Shown: positions 35,783-44,659, counted from the stretch's first letter. The stretch is DNA of 64,000 bases from an uncultured Opitutia bacterium (GCA_903840415.1 CAIMFY010000094.1:124001-188000); one strand, 5' to 3'. Notes: generated from the letters alone by a model not told the origin. Numbers and translations: made by a program.

Positions 35783-38212
35783 TCACGGCTTGATCCGCGG
35801 GGGCGTCAGCGCGAGGCGCAGTCTGGCGCACGTCTCGAAGGAACCCAGGAAAATGTTTTCAGGAAACGTGCGGTGGCCGACGAGATCGTTGTAAGCGTCG
35901 GCACCGCGGGTGGAGTCGAGTTGCAGTCCGGCGAGATATTGCAGATGGAGGCTGCGATCGGTGTTGAGTTCCGCGCCGGCGAGCCATGGTTGCAACTCGG
36001 CGGCGCAGCCGGCGTAAGTAGCGAGGAGAGCGTGGGCCGAGCCGAGGCTGACATCGGCGAGCGAGTTTGTCACCGCGGCATGGTCTGGGCGTTCGAGGCG
36101 GGCCTGCAAAGCGTCGACCTGAATGTGTAGCGGCACGACTTGGCCGAGCACGACGGTGTCGTAGCCGTAGCCCTCGTCATCATTGCCCCAGATCGTGCCT
36201 TCGGGAAACGCGGCGAAAAACGTCGCGATCTCGCTCTGCACGACGGCGCGGCTGCTTTCGTAGCAGGGCACCCACTGGGTGACGAAGCCGCCCGGGTTGA
36301 GATGCTGGCGGCAGAGTTCGAAATATTCGCGTGAGTAGAGCACCGCCGCGCCCTTCACCCACGGATGAATCGGATCGGAGGTGATGATGTCGAATTTTTC
36401 CCCGATGGTCGCGAGGTAGTGTCGGGCGTCATCATAGACGATTTCGACGCGGCGGTCGTGAACCACATCGTAGTTTTCGGCGATGAATTGCGGTGCAACG
36501 CGCCGCGGAATCAGCGGCTCGATCTCGCAGATCACGATGCGCTCGATGGACGGATGGGGTATGAACGAGCCCGCGGTCACACCGGCGCCGCAACCGACGA
36601 CGAGCACCGATCGCGGGTGCGGGTGGACCAACGCCGGCAGGTGGCCGAGCATCCGCTGGAGCCGCATATCCTTAAAAAGACTCGAGGCCTCGGTCTTGCC
36701 GCTGACATGAAAATACCGGGCGCCGTCGGTGGCCTGGGTGACGGCGACAGTGGCGTTGATGCCTTCGCCGAGGAACAGCACCTTGGCGGTTTGGTCGCCG
36801 CTTAGCAACTGGCGGCCATAAGCGACGAGTTGCCACGGGATGGTGGGCAACGTGACGCCCAGCACGGCAGCCAGCGCCGCCGCTGCACCCGTTGCGCTCC
36901 AGTCGGAAGAATTGCGCGGCCATAGAAGCACGCCGCCCGCGACGGCCGAGGCGGCAATCAATGCCCGCTCGGTATCCACTGTCCCAAGCCACGGGAGCAG
37001 CACGAGGCTTGTGAGCACGGCGCCGACGATTGCGCCGAGGGTGTTGGCGGCGTAAACTCGGCTGACCGTGGCACCGGGATCTTCGCGACAAGTGCTGGCG
37101 GCGAGGGCCAGTGGAAAACTCGCCCCCCACAAAAATGCCGGTGGCAGGATCGCGCAGGCGCAGCGGACGAGATCGATTTGAAACTTGATCCAGTGGCTGG
37201 TGGCCGCGGTGGCGTTGATCGGCCAGAACGGGAGCGAGCTAGCCATGAGGTGCGCCGCCCAGGCGATGGCGGCGACTTGGAGCAGTTGGCAGCAGCCGAG
37301 GCCGAGACGCGGACGCGCGGTGGTGCGGGCGAGGAGCGCCCCGAAACTGCTGCCGAGTCCGAGGCCGGCGAGAAACACCGCGAGAATGATCGAGAACGTG
37401 TAAACCGTCGCGCCGAGCATCAGCGCCAGCAGGCGCGTCCAGATCACCTCGGCGCTCAGAGCGCACAGGCCGGACACCGCGATCGCGGCGAGCACCACGC
37501 GGGTCTTGGGATCAGCGCCGGTTTCGCGCTGCCCGGAGGTTGACGAGGATGCGTGCGCCGCGGCGTGATGCAGCGAAAACCTTGAGAGGATGAGCGCTCC
37601 GGCGGCGACGATCAGATTGAGCGCTACGGCGCACCACGTGGCGTAGTGCAGGTCGTGCACACGGAGCAGATAGAATCCCGCCAACAGGCAGCCGGCGACG
37701 GCGCCGACGGTGTTGCCTCCATAAAAAAATCCGAGCCACGAGACGCCGCGCGGCGTCGCCTCAACCGAGCGCGCGAGTGCCGGCAGCGTTGCACCCAAGA
37801 GAAGCGTGGGCGGCAGCAGGCAAATGGCGGCGGCCGCGCCGCGCAGAAAAATCCCTGGCAATCCGTGTCCGACGACCGCTGTATAGAATCGGGCGACGCC
37901 AGGCATCGCAAACGTCACGACGAGGGCGGTGAGCGCGATCCCAATTTCGAGGGCGGCGTAGATGCGCAACGGATGCCGCGCAGCGGAGACGAAGCGGGGC
38001 AGCGCGAGGCTGCCGAGGCACATGCCCCCCATGAACGTGCCGAGGAGCACCGCCAGCGAGACGGCCGACGATCCGACGACGAGTTGGAGCACTTGCAACC
38101 AGACGACCTCGTAAATCAGCGCGGCACACCCGCTGCCGACAAACAGCACGAAGAGCAGCGGCAGGAAACGCGGTGCGGATGACGGAGTCGGAGCAGAATC
38201 GGAATCGGGCAT
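35783..38212 (-). CDS. fused multi-TM/spermidine-synthase-like protein
   Basis: An 809-residue protein. The first 450 or so residues contain many hydrophobic segments (for example AALIYEVVWLQVLQLVVGSSA and ICLLPPTLLLGATLPALARS, which recur in a second half), an internally repeated membrane part. The last 300 residues have a Rossmann-type spermidine-synthase fold with VVGCGAGVTAGSF, IVICEIEPLI and DIITSDPIHPW. The family is called fused MFS/spermidine synthase, but function is unknown. The polyamine-site DExxYHE-type motif is replaced by SLFKDMRLQRMLGHL, so polyamine synthesis is doubtful. It lies seven bases after the GH43-like gene and is part of the pectin run, where it might serve in export, signalling or sugar-acid chemistry. 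Confidence 0.8.
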   Translation of the reverse strand: MPDSDSAPTPSSAPRFLPLLFVLFVGSGCAALIYEVVWLQVLQLVVGSSAVSLAVLLGTFMGGMCLGSLALPRFVSAARHPLRIYAALEIGIALTALVVTFAMPGVARFYTAVVGHGLPGIFLRGAAAAICLLPPTLLLGATLPALARSVEATPRGVSWLGFFYGGNTVGAVAGCLLAGFYLLRVHDLHYATWCAVALNLIVAAGALILSRFSLHHAAAHASSSTSGQRETGADPKTRVVLAAIAVSGLCALSAEVIWTRLLALMLGATVYTFSIILAVFLAGLGLGSSFGALLARTTARPRLGLGCCQLLQVAAIAWAAHLMASSLPFWPINATAATSHWIKFQIDLVRCACAILPPAFLWGASFPLALAASTCREDPGATVSRVYAANTLGAIVGAVLTSLVLLPWLGTVDTERALIAASAVAGGVLLWPRNSSDWSATGAAAALAAVLGVTLPTIPWQLVAYGRQLLSGDQTAKVLFLGEGINATVAVTQATDGARYFHVSGKTEASSLFKDMRLQRMLGHLPALVHPHPRSVLVVGCGAGVTAGSFIPHPSIERIVICEIEPLIPRRVAPQFIAENYDVVHDRRVEIVYDDARHYLATIGEKFDIITSDPIHPWVKGAAVLYSREYFELCRQHLNPGGFVTQWVPCYESSRAVVQSEIATFFAAFPEGTIWGNDDEGYGYDTVVLGQVVPLHIQVDALQARLERPDHAAVTNSLADVSLGSAHALLATYAGCAAELQPWLAGAELNTDRSLHLQYLAGLQLDSTRGADAYNDLVGHRTFPENIFLGSFETCARLRLALTPPRIKP

Positions 38213-38219
38213 CGCGAAC

Positions 38220-39182
38220 TCACGGTGACACCGGAGCCGCCCGCAGGCGAGCGACGATCTCGGCTGGCACGGCGATGATCGTGCCGTGCTTCATGCGGGT
38301 GGGCGTGCCTTCATCGACAAAGGTCATTTTGGCCGTGACGTCTTCCCATGTTTTCAAATCCCGCGAGCGCATCGCGCAGTAGTGCTTCTTCATGTAGGCC
38401 TCGAAATAAACGAGGTAGTCGTCCCCGATTTTAATGGCGGTCGGCCCCTCGGACCAGAGGCCGGCAGGCGTGAACGGCGCGCCGAGTTCGCCGAATGGTC
38501 CGTGCAGATCGGCGGCGGCGGCGACACGCAAAAATTTTTTCGGCGGGTTGCGTGTCTCGTCCTTCACGATGAGCCAGTGCCGGCCGTCGGCGTGGAGAAA
38601 CGTCGCGTCGATAACACTAAAACCGGGGTCGTAGAAAAGACCGGTCGGAGCAAACGTGGCGAAGTCCTTCGTCGTCGTGGAATAGATCCGGTGGTTGTAA
38701 TTGTCCTCCGACGCGCCGGCAGTCTCGGAAAATTTCCCCGGTATCGTTGAGGCCCAGAAGATGAGAAACTCGCCGCGTTTTTCGTCGTAGTCGATTTCTG
38801 GAGCCCAGGAGTTGCGGACGGTGGGTTCGTGCGCCATCACCGGGAGTTCCCTTTCCGGTGACCAAGTGATGAAATCTTTGGTTGAAGCGTAGCCGATGTC
38901 GTTCTCGGTCCAGCCGGCGGTCCATACCAGATGAAACGTGCCGTCCGGCCCGCGCACCACGCACGGATCGCGCAGGAGTTTGGAACGGCCGACGGTGGGC
39001 GCCAGGTAGCTTTTGCCGTCGTTGAGTTTTTCCCATTTGTAGCCGTTGGCGCTCCACGCGAGGTGCAGGCCGTCTTCGCCGTTTTTGGTAAAGTAAGTGA
39101 AGAGATAAACGGTCGCAGGTGCGGCGGCGCGCACGAGAGACGCGAAGAGGAACAGGAGAAGGCAGGCGCGCAGTGATTTCAT
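38220..39182 (-). CDS. exported GH43-like five-bladed propeller glycosidase
   Basis: A 320-residue exported protein whose signal peptide is MKSLRACLLLFLFASLVRAA. A five-bladed beta-propeller pattern is indicated by repeated HLVWTAGW, STKDFITWSPERELPVM, EFLIFWAST and DYLVYFEAYMKKHYCAMRSRDLKTWEDVT stretches. Candidate catalytic residues are the Asp in LLRDPCVVRGPDG, and the acidic residues of SWAPEIDYDE and SEGPTAIKIG. Family GH43 enzymes act on arabinan, xylan and galactan side chains; the exact substrate is open. The ATG at 39182 overlaps the TGA of the upstream CE12 gene by four bases, so it is translationally coupled. A frame extending upstream is rejected as it lies inside that CE12 gene. 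Confidence 0.8.
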   Translation of the reverse strand: MKSLRACLLLFLFASLVRAAAPATVYLFTYFTKNGEDGLHLAWSANGYKWEKLNDGKSYLAPTVGRSKLLRDPCVVRGPDGTFHLVWTAGWTENDIGYASTKDFITWSPERELPVMAHEPTVRNSWAPEIDYDEKRGEFLIFWASTIPGKFSETAGASEDNYNHRIYSTTTKDFATFAPTGLFYDPGFSVIDATFLHADGRHWLIVKDETRNPPKKFLRVAAAADLHGPFGELGAPFTPAGLWSEGPTAIKIGDDYLVYFEAYMKKHYCAMRSRDLKTWEDVTAKMTFVDEGTPTRMKHGTIIAVPAEIVARLRAAPVSP

Positions 39183-40477
39183 TTGGTAGGGACGACCGGG
39201 GCTTCGTCGCCGAGGGGGCGGATGTTGGTGAAGTTCGGGCTCGCGGGCACCGCGAATTTCTCGACGGCGTCCGGATGCGCCGGATCGATGTCGTTGAAAT
39301 CGTCGACGATAAATTTGGCCAGCGGGAGTTTCAGCTCGCGAATGGACTGCACGATGCATTTCGAGAGCTCGTAGCTGCCGTAGTTTTGGTGATGGGTGTT
39401 GTCCTGTCCCGCGAAGGCGCGGCGCGAAAATTCCGGCCCGTGCGCCTCCAGCGCCTCGTAAAATGGAATGCTCATCGCATTCAGGTCGATGAAAGCGACG
39501 CCGAGTTCCTTCGCCGCCTGCCGCGAGGCTTCGGCATAGTCGGCGAGGGAAAGTTTGATTTTTCCGTGCTCATCGAAATTTCTCCGCTCCATCGGCGACA
39601 CGATGATTGGAGTGCCGCCGTGGGCGCGGACGGCGTCGACGTGCACCTTGATCTCGGCCTTGTAAGTGGTGAACGGCCCGCCGATGCCGGCGGCGATCTG
39701 TTTCTGATCGTTATGGCCGAACTGCATCAGCATCCAATCGCCGGGCTTCATCACGCTCAGCATTTTGTCGAGGCGGCGGCGGCCGATAGAGTCGCGGTAG
39801 GTCTCGCCAGATTCGGCGTGGTTCGCGATCGCGAGGTCGGGCTTGAACCAGCGCGGGAGCATCTGGCCCCAGCTGTTGAAGGGCTCCTTCGATTGATCGC
39901 ACACGGTAGAATCGCCGATGAGGAAGACGGTCGGCACGTTCACCGGCTCGATCGCGATCGCGCTGACGGCGGGGTGGATGCCGTTGAACTCAAGGGTGAG
40001 CGCGTCGTCCCACGCCCAAGCTTCCTGCACACTTTCGCGCGGCGCCTTGAGTTTCACCACGCCGGCCTTGATATCGCCTACTGCGGCGATTTTTGGCGTG
40101 CGGGTGTTAACGATGAAGGTGCGGATCGTGGTCTGGCCCGCGGGCACGGTGACGTGCTCGACCATCAGGCGGCGCAGCTCTGCCTTCACGGTGGCGTCGG
40201 TGCCGCCGGGAAACATGATGGTGACGCGGTAGTTGCCCTCCGCCGGCACGGTGGCGGTGAAATAAAACGGCGTGGTGCTCGTGACGCCGTCGGCGTTGGC
40301 AGTGAGAGTCGCGCCGGGTTCGAAGCCGAATGCGCGACCGCTGGCAAACACAGCATCGGCGACCACGGCACTCGCGCCAGCCGGGGCCACGCGCGAACCG
40401 AAGGAGAACTTCAGCGGCTCGGCAACCGCGGAGCAAAGCAGGGTCAGAGCGAGTGCGAGGAGCAGGCGTGCATTCAT
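39179..40477 (-). CDS. exported rhamnogalacturonan acetylesterase (CE12), copy 2
   Basis: A 432-residue exported SGNH-fold esterase. The signal peptide is MNARLLLALALTLLCSAVA. Residues 20-175 form a beta-sandwich region (FSFGSRVAPAGASAVVADA, GNYRVTIMF). The catalytic domain follows with FLIGDSTVCDQ (nucleophile Ser190), WGQMLPRWF, ANHAESGET (Gly oxyanion), QFGHND (Asn), and the DNTHHQNYGSYEL segment with the Asp-His pair. CE12 enzymes deacetylate galacturonic acid residues in rhamnogalacturonan. It lies 13 bases after its paralogue and overlaps the GH43-like start by four bases. All SGNH residues are intact. Confidence 0.92.
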   Translation of the reverse strand: MNARLLLALALTLLCSAVAEPLKFSFGSRVAPAGASAVVADAVFASGRAFGFEPGATLTANADGVTSTTPFYFTATVPAEGNYRVTIMFPGGTDATVKAELRRLMVEHVTVPAGQTTIRTFIVNTRTPKIAAVGDIKAGVVKLKAPRESVQEAWAWDDALTLEFNGIHPAVSAIAIEPVNVPTVFLIGDSTVCDQSKEPFNSWGQMLPRWFKPDLAIANHAESGETYRDSIGRRRLDKMLSVMKPGDWMLMQFGHNDQKQIAAGIGGPFTTYKAEIKVHVDAVRAHGGTPIIVSPMERRNFDEHGKIKLSLADYAEASRQAAKELGVAFIDLNAMSIPFYEALEAHGPEFSRRAFAGQDNTHHQNYGSYELSKCIVQSIRELKLPLAKFIVDDFNDIDPAHPDAVEKFAVPASPNFTNIRPLGDEAPVVPTK

Positions 40478-40490
40478 AGATTAGGTGAGA

Positions 40491-41786
40491 TCAGTTACCG
40501 CGTGGCACGAGGTTGGTGCGGCCGGGGCTCGCGGCGAGCGTGAAGCTCTCGACCGGGTCGGGATGCGCGGGATCAAAACCGGTGAAATCCGGCGAGATGA
40601 ATTTCGCGAGATCGAGATGGTTCGCGCGCAGTCCCACCACGACGCACTTCGCGATTTCATAGGCGCCGTAGTTATCGTGGTGCGTGGGATCGCGGCGCTC
40701 GCCAGAACCACTGAACGCGAGAGGTGCTTTCGCGGGGCCGAGCGCTTCGTAAAGGACGGCGCTGGCGGAGGACAGGTCGATGAATGCGACACCTTGTTCC
40801 TGCGCGAGCTCGCGGACCGCGGCGGGATAGTCGCCGTGCGAGTTTCTGATTTTGTCCTGCTCATCAAACTGGCGGCGCTGCACGGGCGAGATGAGCACAG
40901 GAGTCGCGCCGCGGAGACGCGCCTCGGCGATGAAGACGCGCAAATAGGCTTGATAGGTCGTGCGCGCCTCGACGTAGGTCTGCGGCCAGCTCTGCTTCTC
41001 GTCGTTGTGGCCAAACTGCATGAGCAAGTAGTCCCCACGTTTCATCTGGCTGAGGATTTTCGCGAGCCGCAGCCCGGCGATGAACGACTTCAACGTTTCA
41101 CCGGACTCGGCGTGATTCGCCACGGCGAGCTCAGGCGTGAACCATCGCGGCAGCATCTGCCCCCAACTCGCCCCCGGCTCGCGCGGCTGATCGGTGACGG
41201 TAGAGTCGCCGGCGATAAAAATCGTCGGAAGGTTTTCGACGCGCAAAATCTCCAGCGCACTGAGGCACGGGCGCGGACCGTCGAACTCCAGCGTGAGTTT
41301 GTCGTCCCAGTGGAGCACGAGGGCGCCACCCGGGCCGCCCTTGAGTTCTCGATCGTTCAGCACGACGTGGTCGCCGCCGGGGGCGTTGAGGGGCGGTGGC
41401 GGAACTTTGGCGTTGCGGACGTTGACGATAAATTCGACGTGCGGCGCCGTAGTGGCCTCGACGGCGAGCCGGCGCGACTCGGCCTTGATGGTCACGGGTG
41501 CCGTGAGCGGACCATCGCCGAGCGTGACGCTCACTCGATAATTGCCTTCGGGCACTTTGGCGGAGAAGAGAAACGGTTTGTCGCTCGAGACCGAATGCGC
41601 GGCGGAGGATAGGGTGGCACCGGGCTCGAAACCGAAACCGCGATCCGCGGAATAAGTGGTGTCGGCGGACACCGTTGTAGAGTTAGACGGTGCCGTTTCG
41701 GAACCGAAGGAAAATTTCCAGCTCGTCGGCTCAGCGGCGAAAACTGATGTGGTGATGAGAAAGGCGGAAGCGAGGGCGAATCTCAT
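40491..41786 (-). CDS. exported rhamnogalacturonan acetylesterase (CE12), copy 1
   Basis: A 431-residue exported SGNH esterase closely parallel to its neighbour. A signal peptide (LASAFLITTSVFAAEP) leads into a beta-sandwich (FSFGSETAPSNS, GNYRVSVTL), then the CE12 domain with FIAGDSTVTDQ (nucleophile Ser195), WGQMLPRWF, ANHAESGET, QFGHND and the DPTHHDNYGAYE region. Compared with the neighbour, it has a GGDHVVLNDREL insertion before the domain junction and shifts in the substrate loops, hinting at differing acetyl positions or substrates. The pair look like a tandem duplication that has diverged. Upstream is a 108-base gap before the first alpha/beta-hydrolase. Confidence 0.92.
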   Translation of the reverse strand: MRFALASAFLITTSVFAAEPTSWKFSFGSETAPSNSTTVSADTTYSADRGFGFEPGATLSSAAHSVSSDKPFLFSAKVPEGNYRVSVTLGDGPLTAPVTIKAESRRLAVEATTAPHVEFIVNVRNAKVPPPPLNAPGGDHVVLNDRELKGGPGGALVLHWDDKLTLEFDGPRPCLSALEILRVENLPTIFIAGDSTVTDQPREPGASWGQMLPRWFTPELAVANHAESGETLKSFIAGLRLAKILSQMKRGDYLLMQFGHNDEKQSWPQTYVEARTTYQAYLRVFIAEARLRGATPVLISPVQRRQFDEQDKIRNSHGDYPAAVRELAQEQGVAFIDLSSASAVLYEALGPAKAPLAFSGSGERRDPTHHDNYGAYEIAKCVVVGLRANHLDLAKFISPDFTGFDPAHPDPVESFTLAASPGRTNLVPRGN

Positions 41787-41894
41787 GGGTGCGCGAAATG
41801 GACGAAATAGCCGCCGATAGAATCTCCGGCTCGGGCGTGCGTTACGGTAATGATCCCTGCGGATAGTGCGGTGTCCGACATGGCGGGAACGTGG

Positions 41895-42884
41895 TTATCG
41901 TTTCAACAGGCCAAGGTCGCCGAGCCAATCGAAGAAGCGCAGGTGCCAGCTCGACACGGCGAAGTCGGGCCGGTCATTGCGCACGCCGAAACCGTGGCCG
42001 CCGCGGTTGTAGATGTGAAGTTCCGCGCTCACGCCGGCTTTGCGCAACGTCGAGAACAGCGCGGTGAGCTGATCGGACATGCGGTCGTCGGCGGCGCACG
42101 CGAGAAACGCCGGGGGCGTCGACTCCTTCGACCACGTAAGGTCGGTGCGTTGCAGGCCGCCGGGATAAATCGGCGCGAAGAAATCCGGCCGCGAACTTAC
42201 GCGCTCTACGGAATCGGCCGCGTTGGGCTGGCCGGCGTCGTGGTGGGCCGCGGTGAGGAGGGCGAGTTCGCCACCCGCGGAAAACCCCATGATGCCGATG
42301 CGGTTTGGCTCCACGCCCCACTCGGCGGCGCGGCTGCGCACGAGCCGGATTGCACGCTGCGCATCGGCCTGCGCGTGGGTTTCAATCGTGTAGGGCTGCG
42401 GCGCACCCTTCGGCGTGGAGGTGTCGTGGGCGAGCCGGTTCTTCAACACGAACGCCGCGATGCCACGTTCGGCGAGCCAACGCGCGAGATCGTAGCCCTC
42501 ACGATCGATCGTGAGCTGCATGTGGCCGCCACCGGGTGCGATGATGACGGCGCAACTGGTCGCCGTGTCTTTCGCCGGCAAAAACGGTGTGAGCGACGGA
42601 CGGTGGATGTTGGAGATGACCGGAAAAACGATGTCGGGCTCTTGGCGCCAGCTGATCTGTTCGGGCTCGGCCGCGCGCGACTCAGAGTCGGGCGCGCCAT
42701 TCGGCCAGAGTGGCAGGGCCGCGACATGCTGGGATTCGACGGCATCCTTCGCCGGAACAACCGGACCGCCCGGCGAAAGATTCTGAGGAAATGGCGGGAC
42801 GGCGCGCGGCGTGAGCGAGTCGGCGGCTCGCAGCAGTGTCAGCATCGCAATCGCGAAAAGCGGAAGCAGGTTTCTTTTCGCCAT
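41895..42884 (-). CDS. exported alpha/beta-hydrolase, third of three tandem copies
   Basis: A 329-residue exported serine esterase. The signal peptide is MAKRNLLPLFAIAMLTLLRAA. Compared with the other copies, it has an additional 30-residue Pro/Gly/Val segment (LSPGGPVVPAKDAV) before the conserved LPLWPNGAP start. The oxyanion motif is APGGGHMQ (116-123), the nucleophile elbow is GFSAGG (Ser202), CAADDRMS holds the likely Asp, and GGHGFGVR the His. The family is the BD-FAE/acetyl-xylan esterase group. The ATG at 42884 is two bases from the preceding stop, so co-translation is likely; the alternative ATG at 42926 would overlap the neighbour. Confidence 0.85.
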   Translation of the reverse strand: MAKRNLLPLFAIAMLTLLRAADSLTPRAVPPFPQNLSPGGPVVPAKDAVESQHVAALPLWPNGAPDSESRAAEPEQISWRQEPDIVFPVISNIHRPSLTPFLPAKDTATSCAVIIAPGGGHMQLTIDREGYDLARWLAERGIAAFVLKNRLAHDTSTPKGAPQPYTIETHAQADAQRAIRLVRSRAAEWGVEPNRIGIMGFSAGGELALLTAAHHDAGQPNAADSVERVSSRPDFFAPIYPGGLQRTDLTWSKESTPPAFLACAADDRMSDQLTALFSTLRKAGVSAELHIYNRGGHGFGVRNDRPDFAVSSWHLRFFDWLGDLGLLKR

Positions 42885-42886
42885 GA

Positions 42887-43756
42887 TCAGGGATTGGCGG
42901 CGAGGAATTTCTGATTCACGAGCCATTCGCGAAACCGATCCGGCCAGCCGACCGACGGACCGGGGCGGAGACCAAAGCCGTGGCCGATGCCAGCGTAAAT
43001 GTGCATCTCAACGGGCACGCCGGCTTGTTTGAAGAGCAGGTAAACTTTCGGCACGCCCTCGGAAATGTCCGGGCGATCATCGGCGCCACAGCACAGAAAA
43101 GCGGGCGCCGCGCCTTTCTCCGGCCTGATCTTCTGCGACTGGCCCGGATAAATCAGGCCCTGAAACGCCGGCCGCGCATCGAGGCGATCGATCGGATCGG
43201 CGGCGTTGGGATTCCCAGCGTCGGGGTGCATGGCGGCGAGCGCGGTCACTTCGCCGCCCGCGGAGAATCCAATGATGCCGACGGTGGCGGCGTTGACGCC
43301 CCACTCGGTAGCGCGGCTGCGCACGAGTCGGATGGCGCGTTGCGCATCGGCGAGCGCGTCGCGTTCGATCGTGTAGGGTTGCGGCGCGCCGGCGGGCGTC
43401 GCGTCGTCGCGGGCGAGTCGGTTTTTCAAGACGAAGCCGGCGATGCCGTGGTCGGCGAGCCATTGGGCGATGTCGTAGCCCTCTTTCTGCATGACGAGGT
43501 TGCGGTGGCCGCCGCCGGGACAAACGATGACCGCTGTGCCCGTGGCCTTGTCCTTCGCAGGAAGATAAACTGTGAGTGTGGGAAAGTGGATGTTCGAGAC
43601 GCTGTTGCCGACGATTTTTTCGGCTTCGTTTTTTCGGGCCTCGGAGCCGGGGGCGCCGTTGGGCCAGAGCGGAACGACGGGCTGGGAGTTGGCGGCGAAG
43701 CCGGAGGTCGTCAGCGCGAGGGCAACGAGCGTGAAGGCAAGTTTTGGGTGACACAT
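42887..43756 (-). CDS. exported alpha/beta-hydrolase, second of three tandem copies
   Basis: A 289-residue exported serine esterase. The signal peptide is residues 1-22 (LAFTLVALALTTSGFAA), with the mature protein starting VVPLWPNGAPGSEARK. The oxyanion motif is CPGGGHRN (79-86), nucleophile GFSAGGEV with Ser165, the likely Asp is in CGADDRPD, and the His in GIGHGFGL. The open frame continues far upstream into the preceding gene, but that sequence is arginine-rich and out of frame with the neighbour, so the internal ATG with signal peptide is used. It starts 17 bases after the first tandem copy and ends two bases before the third. Confidence 0.85.
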   Translation of the reverse strand: MCHPKLAFTLVALALTTSGFAANSQPVVPLWPNGAPGSEARKNEAEKIVGNSVSNIHFPTLTVYLPAKDKATGTAVIVCPGGGHRNLVMQKEGYDIAQWLADHGIAGFVLKNRLARDDATPAGAPQPYTIERDALADAQRAIRLVRSRATEWGVNAATVGIIGFSAGGEVTALAAMHPDAGNPNAADPIDRLDARPAFQGLIYPGQSQKIRPEKGAAPAFLCCGADDRPDISEGVPKVYLLFKQAGVPVEMHIYAGIGHGFGLRPGPSVGWPDRFREWLVNQKFLAANP

Positions 43757-43773
43757 AGAATTGAAGGATGAAA

Positions 43774-44646
43774 TCACGGTGCGGTTGCGTTGATAAATTT
43801 CCTGCTCACGAGCCAGTCGTGAAACCGATCGGGCCAGTCGCGGACGCCGACAGGATTCTTTTCCTGAATACCAAAGCCGTGGCCGACACCAGCGAAGATA
43901 TGCAGTTCCGCGCTGACGCCGGCCTTGCGGCACGCCGCGTAGAACGCCGGATAAGGCTCGGAAATCCGATCGTCGCCGCCGCACGCGAGGAAGAGCGGCG
44001 GCGTTTCCTTGGATAGTGCGAGATTGGCGCGCGTGAGGCCGCCCGCATACATCAGCGCCGCGAAACCGGCTCGTGAGCCCTGGCGATCGATGGGATCGTT
44101 GGCGTCGGGGTTGCCCGCGTCGGGTCGCGTGGCGGCGAGGACGGCGAGTTCGCCGCCGGCGGAGAATCCCATCACGCCAACGCGCGCCGGATCGATACCC
44201 CATTCGGCGGCGTGCGCACGGACCAGGCGAATCGCGCGCTGCACATCGATGAGCGCGTGACCCTCGACGGTGTAGGGCGACTTGCCGCCGGTAGCTTCAT
44301 CGCGGGCAAGGCGGTATTTGAGCGCGAAGCCCGCGATGCCGTGCGCCGCGAGCCATTGCGCGACGGCGTAGCCTTCGTGTGCGATGGTGACGTGGCCGTG
44401 ACCGCGGCCCGGCGCAATGACCGCGGCGCAGCCAGTGGCTCGATCGCGCGGTGGAAGAAAAACCGTCAGCGTGGGAAAATTGACGTTGGTGACGCGCTCG
44501 TTGACCACTTTCTCCGGCTCGTCTTTACGGGACTCGAAACCCGGCGCGCCATTGGGCCAGAGCGGGACGACGGGATGGTCATCCACGGCGACCAGACGTG
44601 CGGCTGAAAGTGCGAGCAGTGCAAGCCGGCAACGCGAGGTGATCAT
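43774..44646 (-). CDS. exported alpha/beta-hydrolase, first of three tandem copies
   Basis: A 290-residue esterase of the same group. A signal-like N-terminus (RLALLALSAARLVAVD) precedes HPVVPLWPNGAPGFESRKDE. The nucleophile elbow is GFSAGG (Ser162), the likely Asp is in CGGDDRIS, and the His in GVGHGFGI. The oxyanion-hole motif reads APGRGHGH, with Arg81 replacing the middle Gly of the GGG found in its paralogues (and in the enzyme at 54-971), which may alter substrate or activity. It follows the PL22 gene by 13 bases and precedes the second copy by 17. Confidence 0.83.
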   Translation of the reverse strand: MITSRCRLALLALSAARLVAVDDHPVVPLWPNGAPGFESRKDEPEKVVNERVTNVNFPTLTVFLPPRDRATGCAAVIAPGRGHGHVTIAHEGYAVAQWLAAHGIAGFALKYRLARDEATGGKSPYTVEGHALIDVQRAIRLVRAHAAEWGIDPARVGVMGFSAGGELAVLAATRPDAGNPDANDPIDRQGSRAGFAALMYAGGLTRANLALSKETPPLFLACGGDDRISEPYPAFYAACRKAGVSAELHIFAGVGHGFGIQEKNPVGVRDWPDRFHDWLVSRKFINATAP

Positions 44647-44659
44647 TTTGCGCAGGGAG

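Noticed and set aside
39119-40543. 474-codon plus-strand frame opposite CE12 copy 2
   Set aside because: Antisense shadow of a gene with intact SGNH blocks.
43757-44203. N-terminal extension of the second tandem esterase into the first
   Set aside because: The extension is Arg-rich out-of-frame sequence of the neighbour; the internal ATG with a signal peptide explains the protein.
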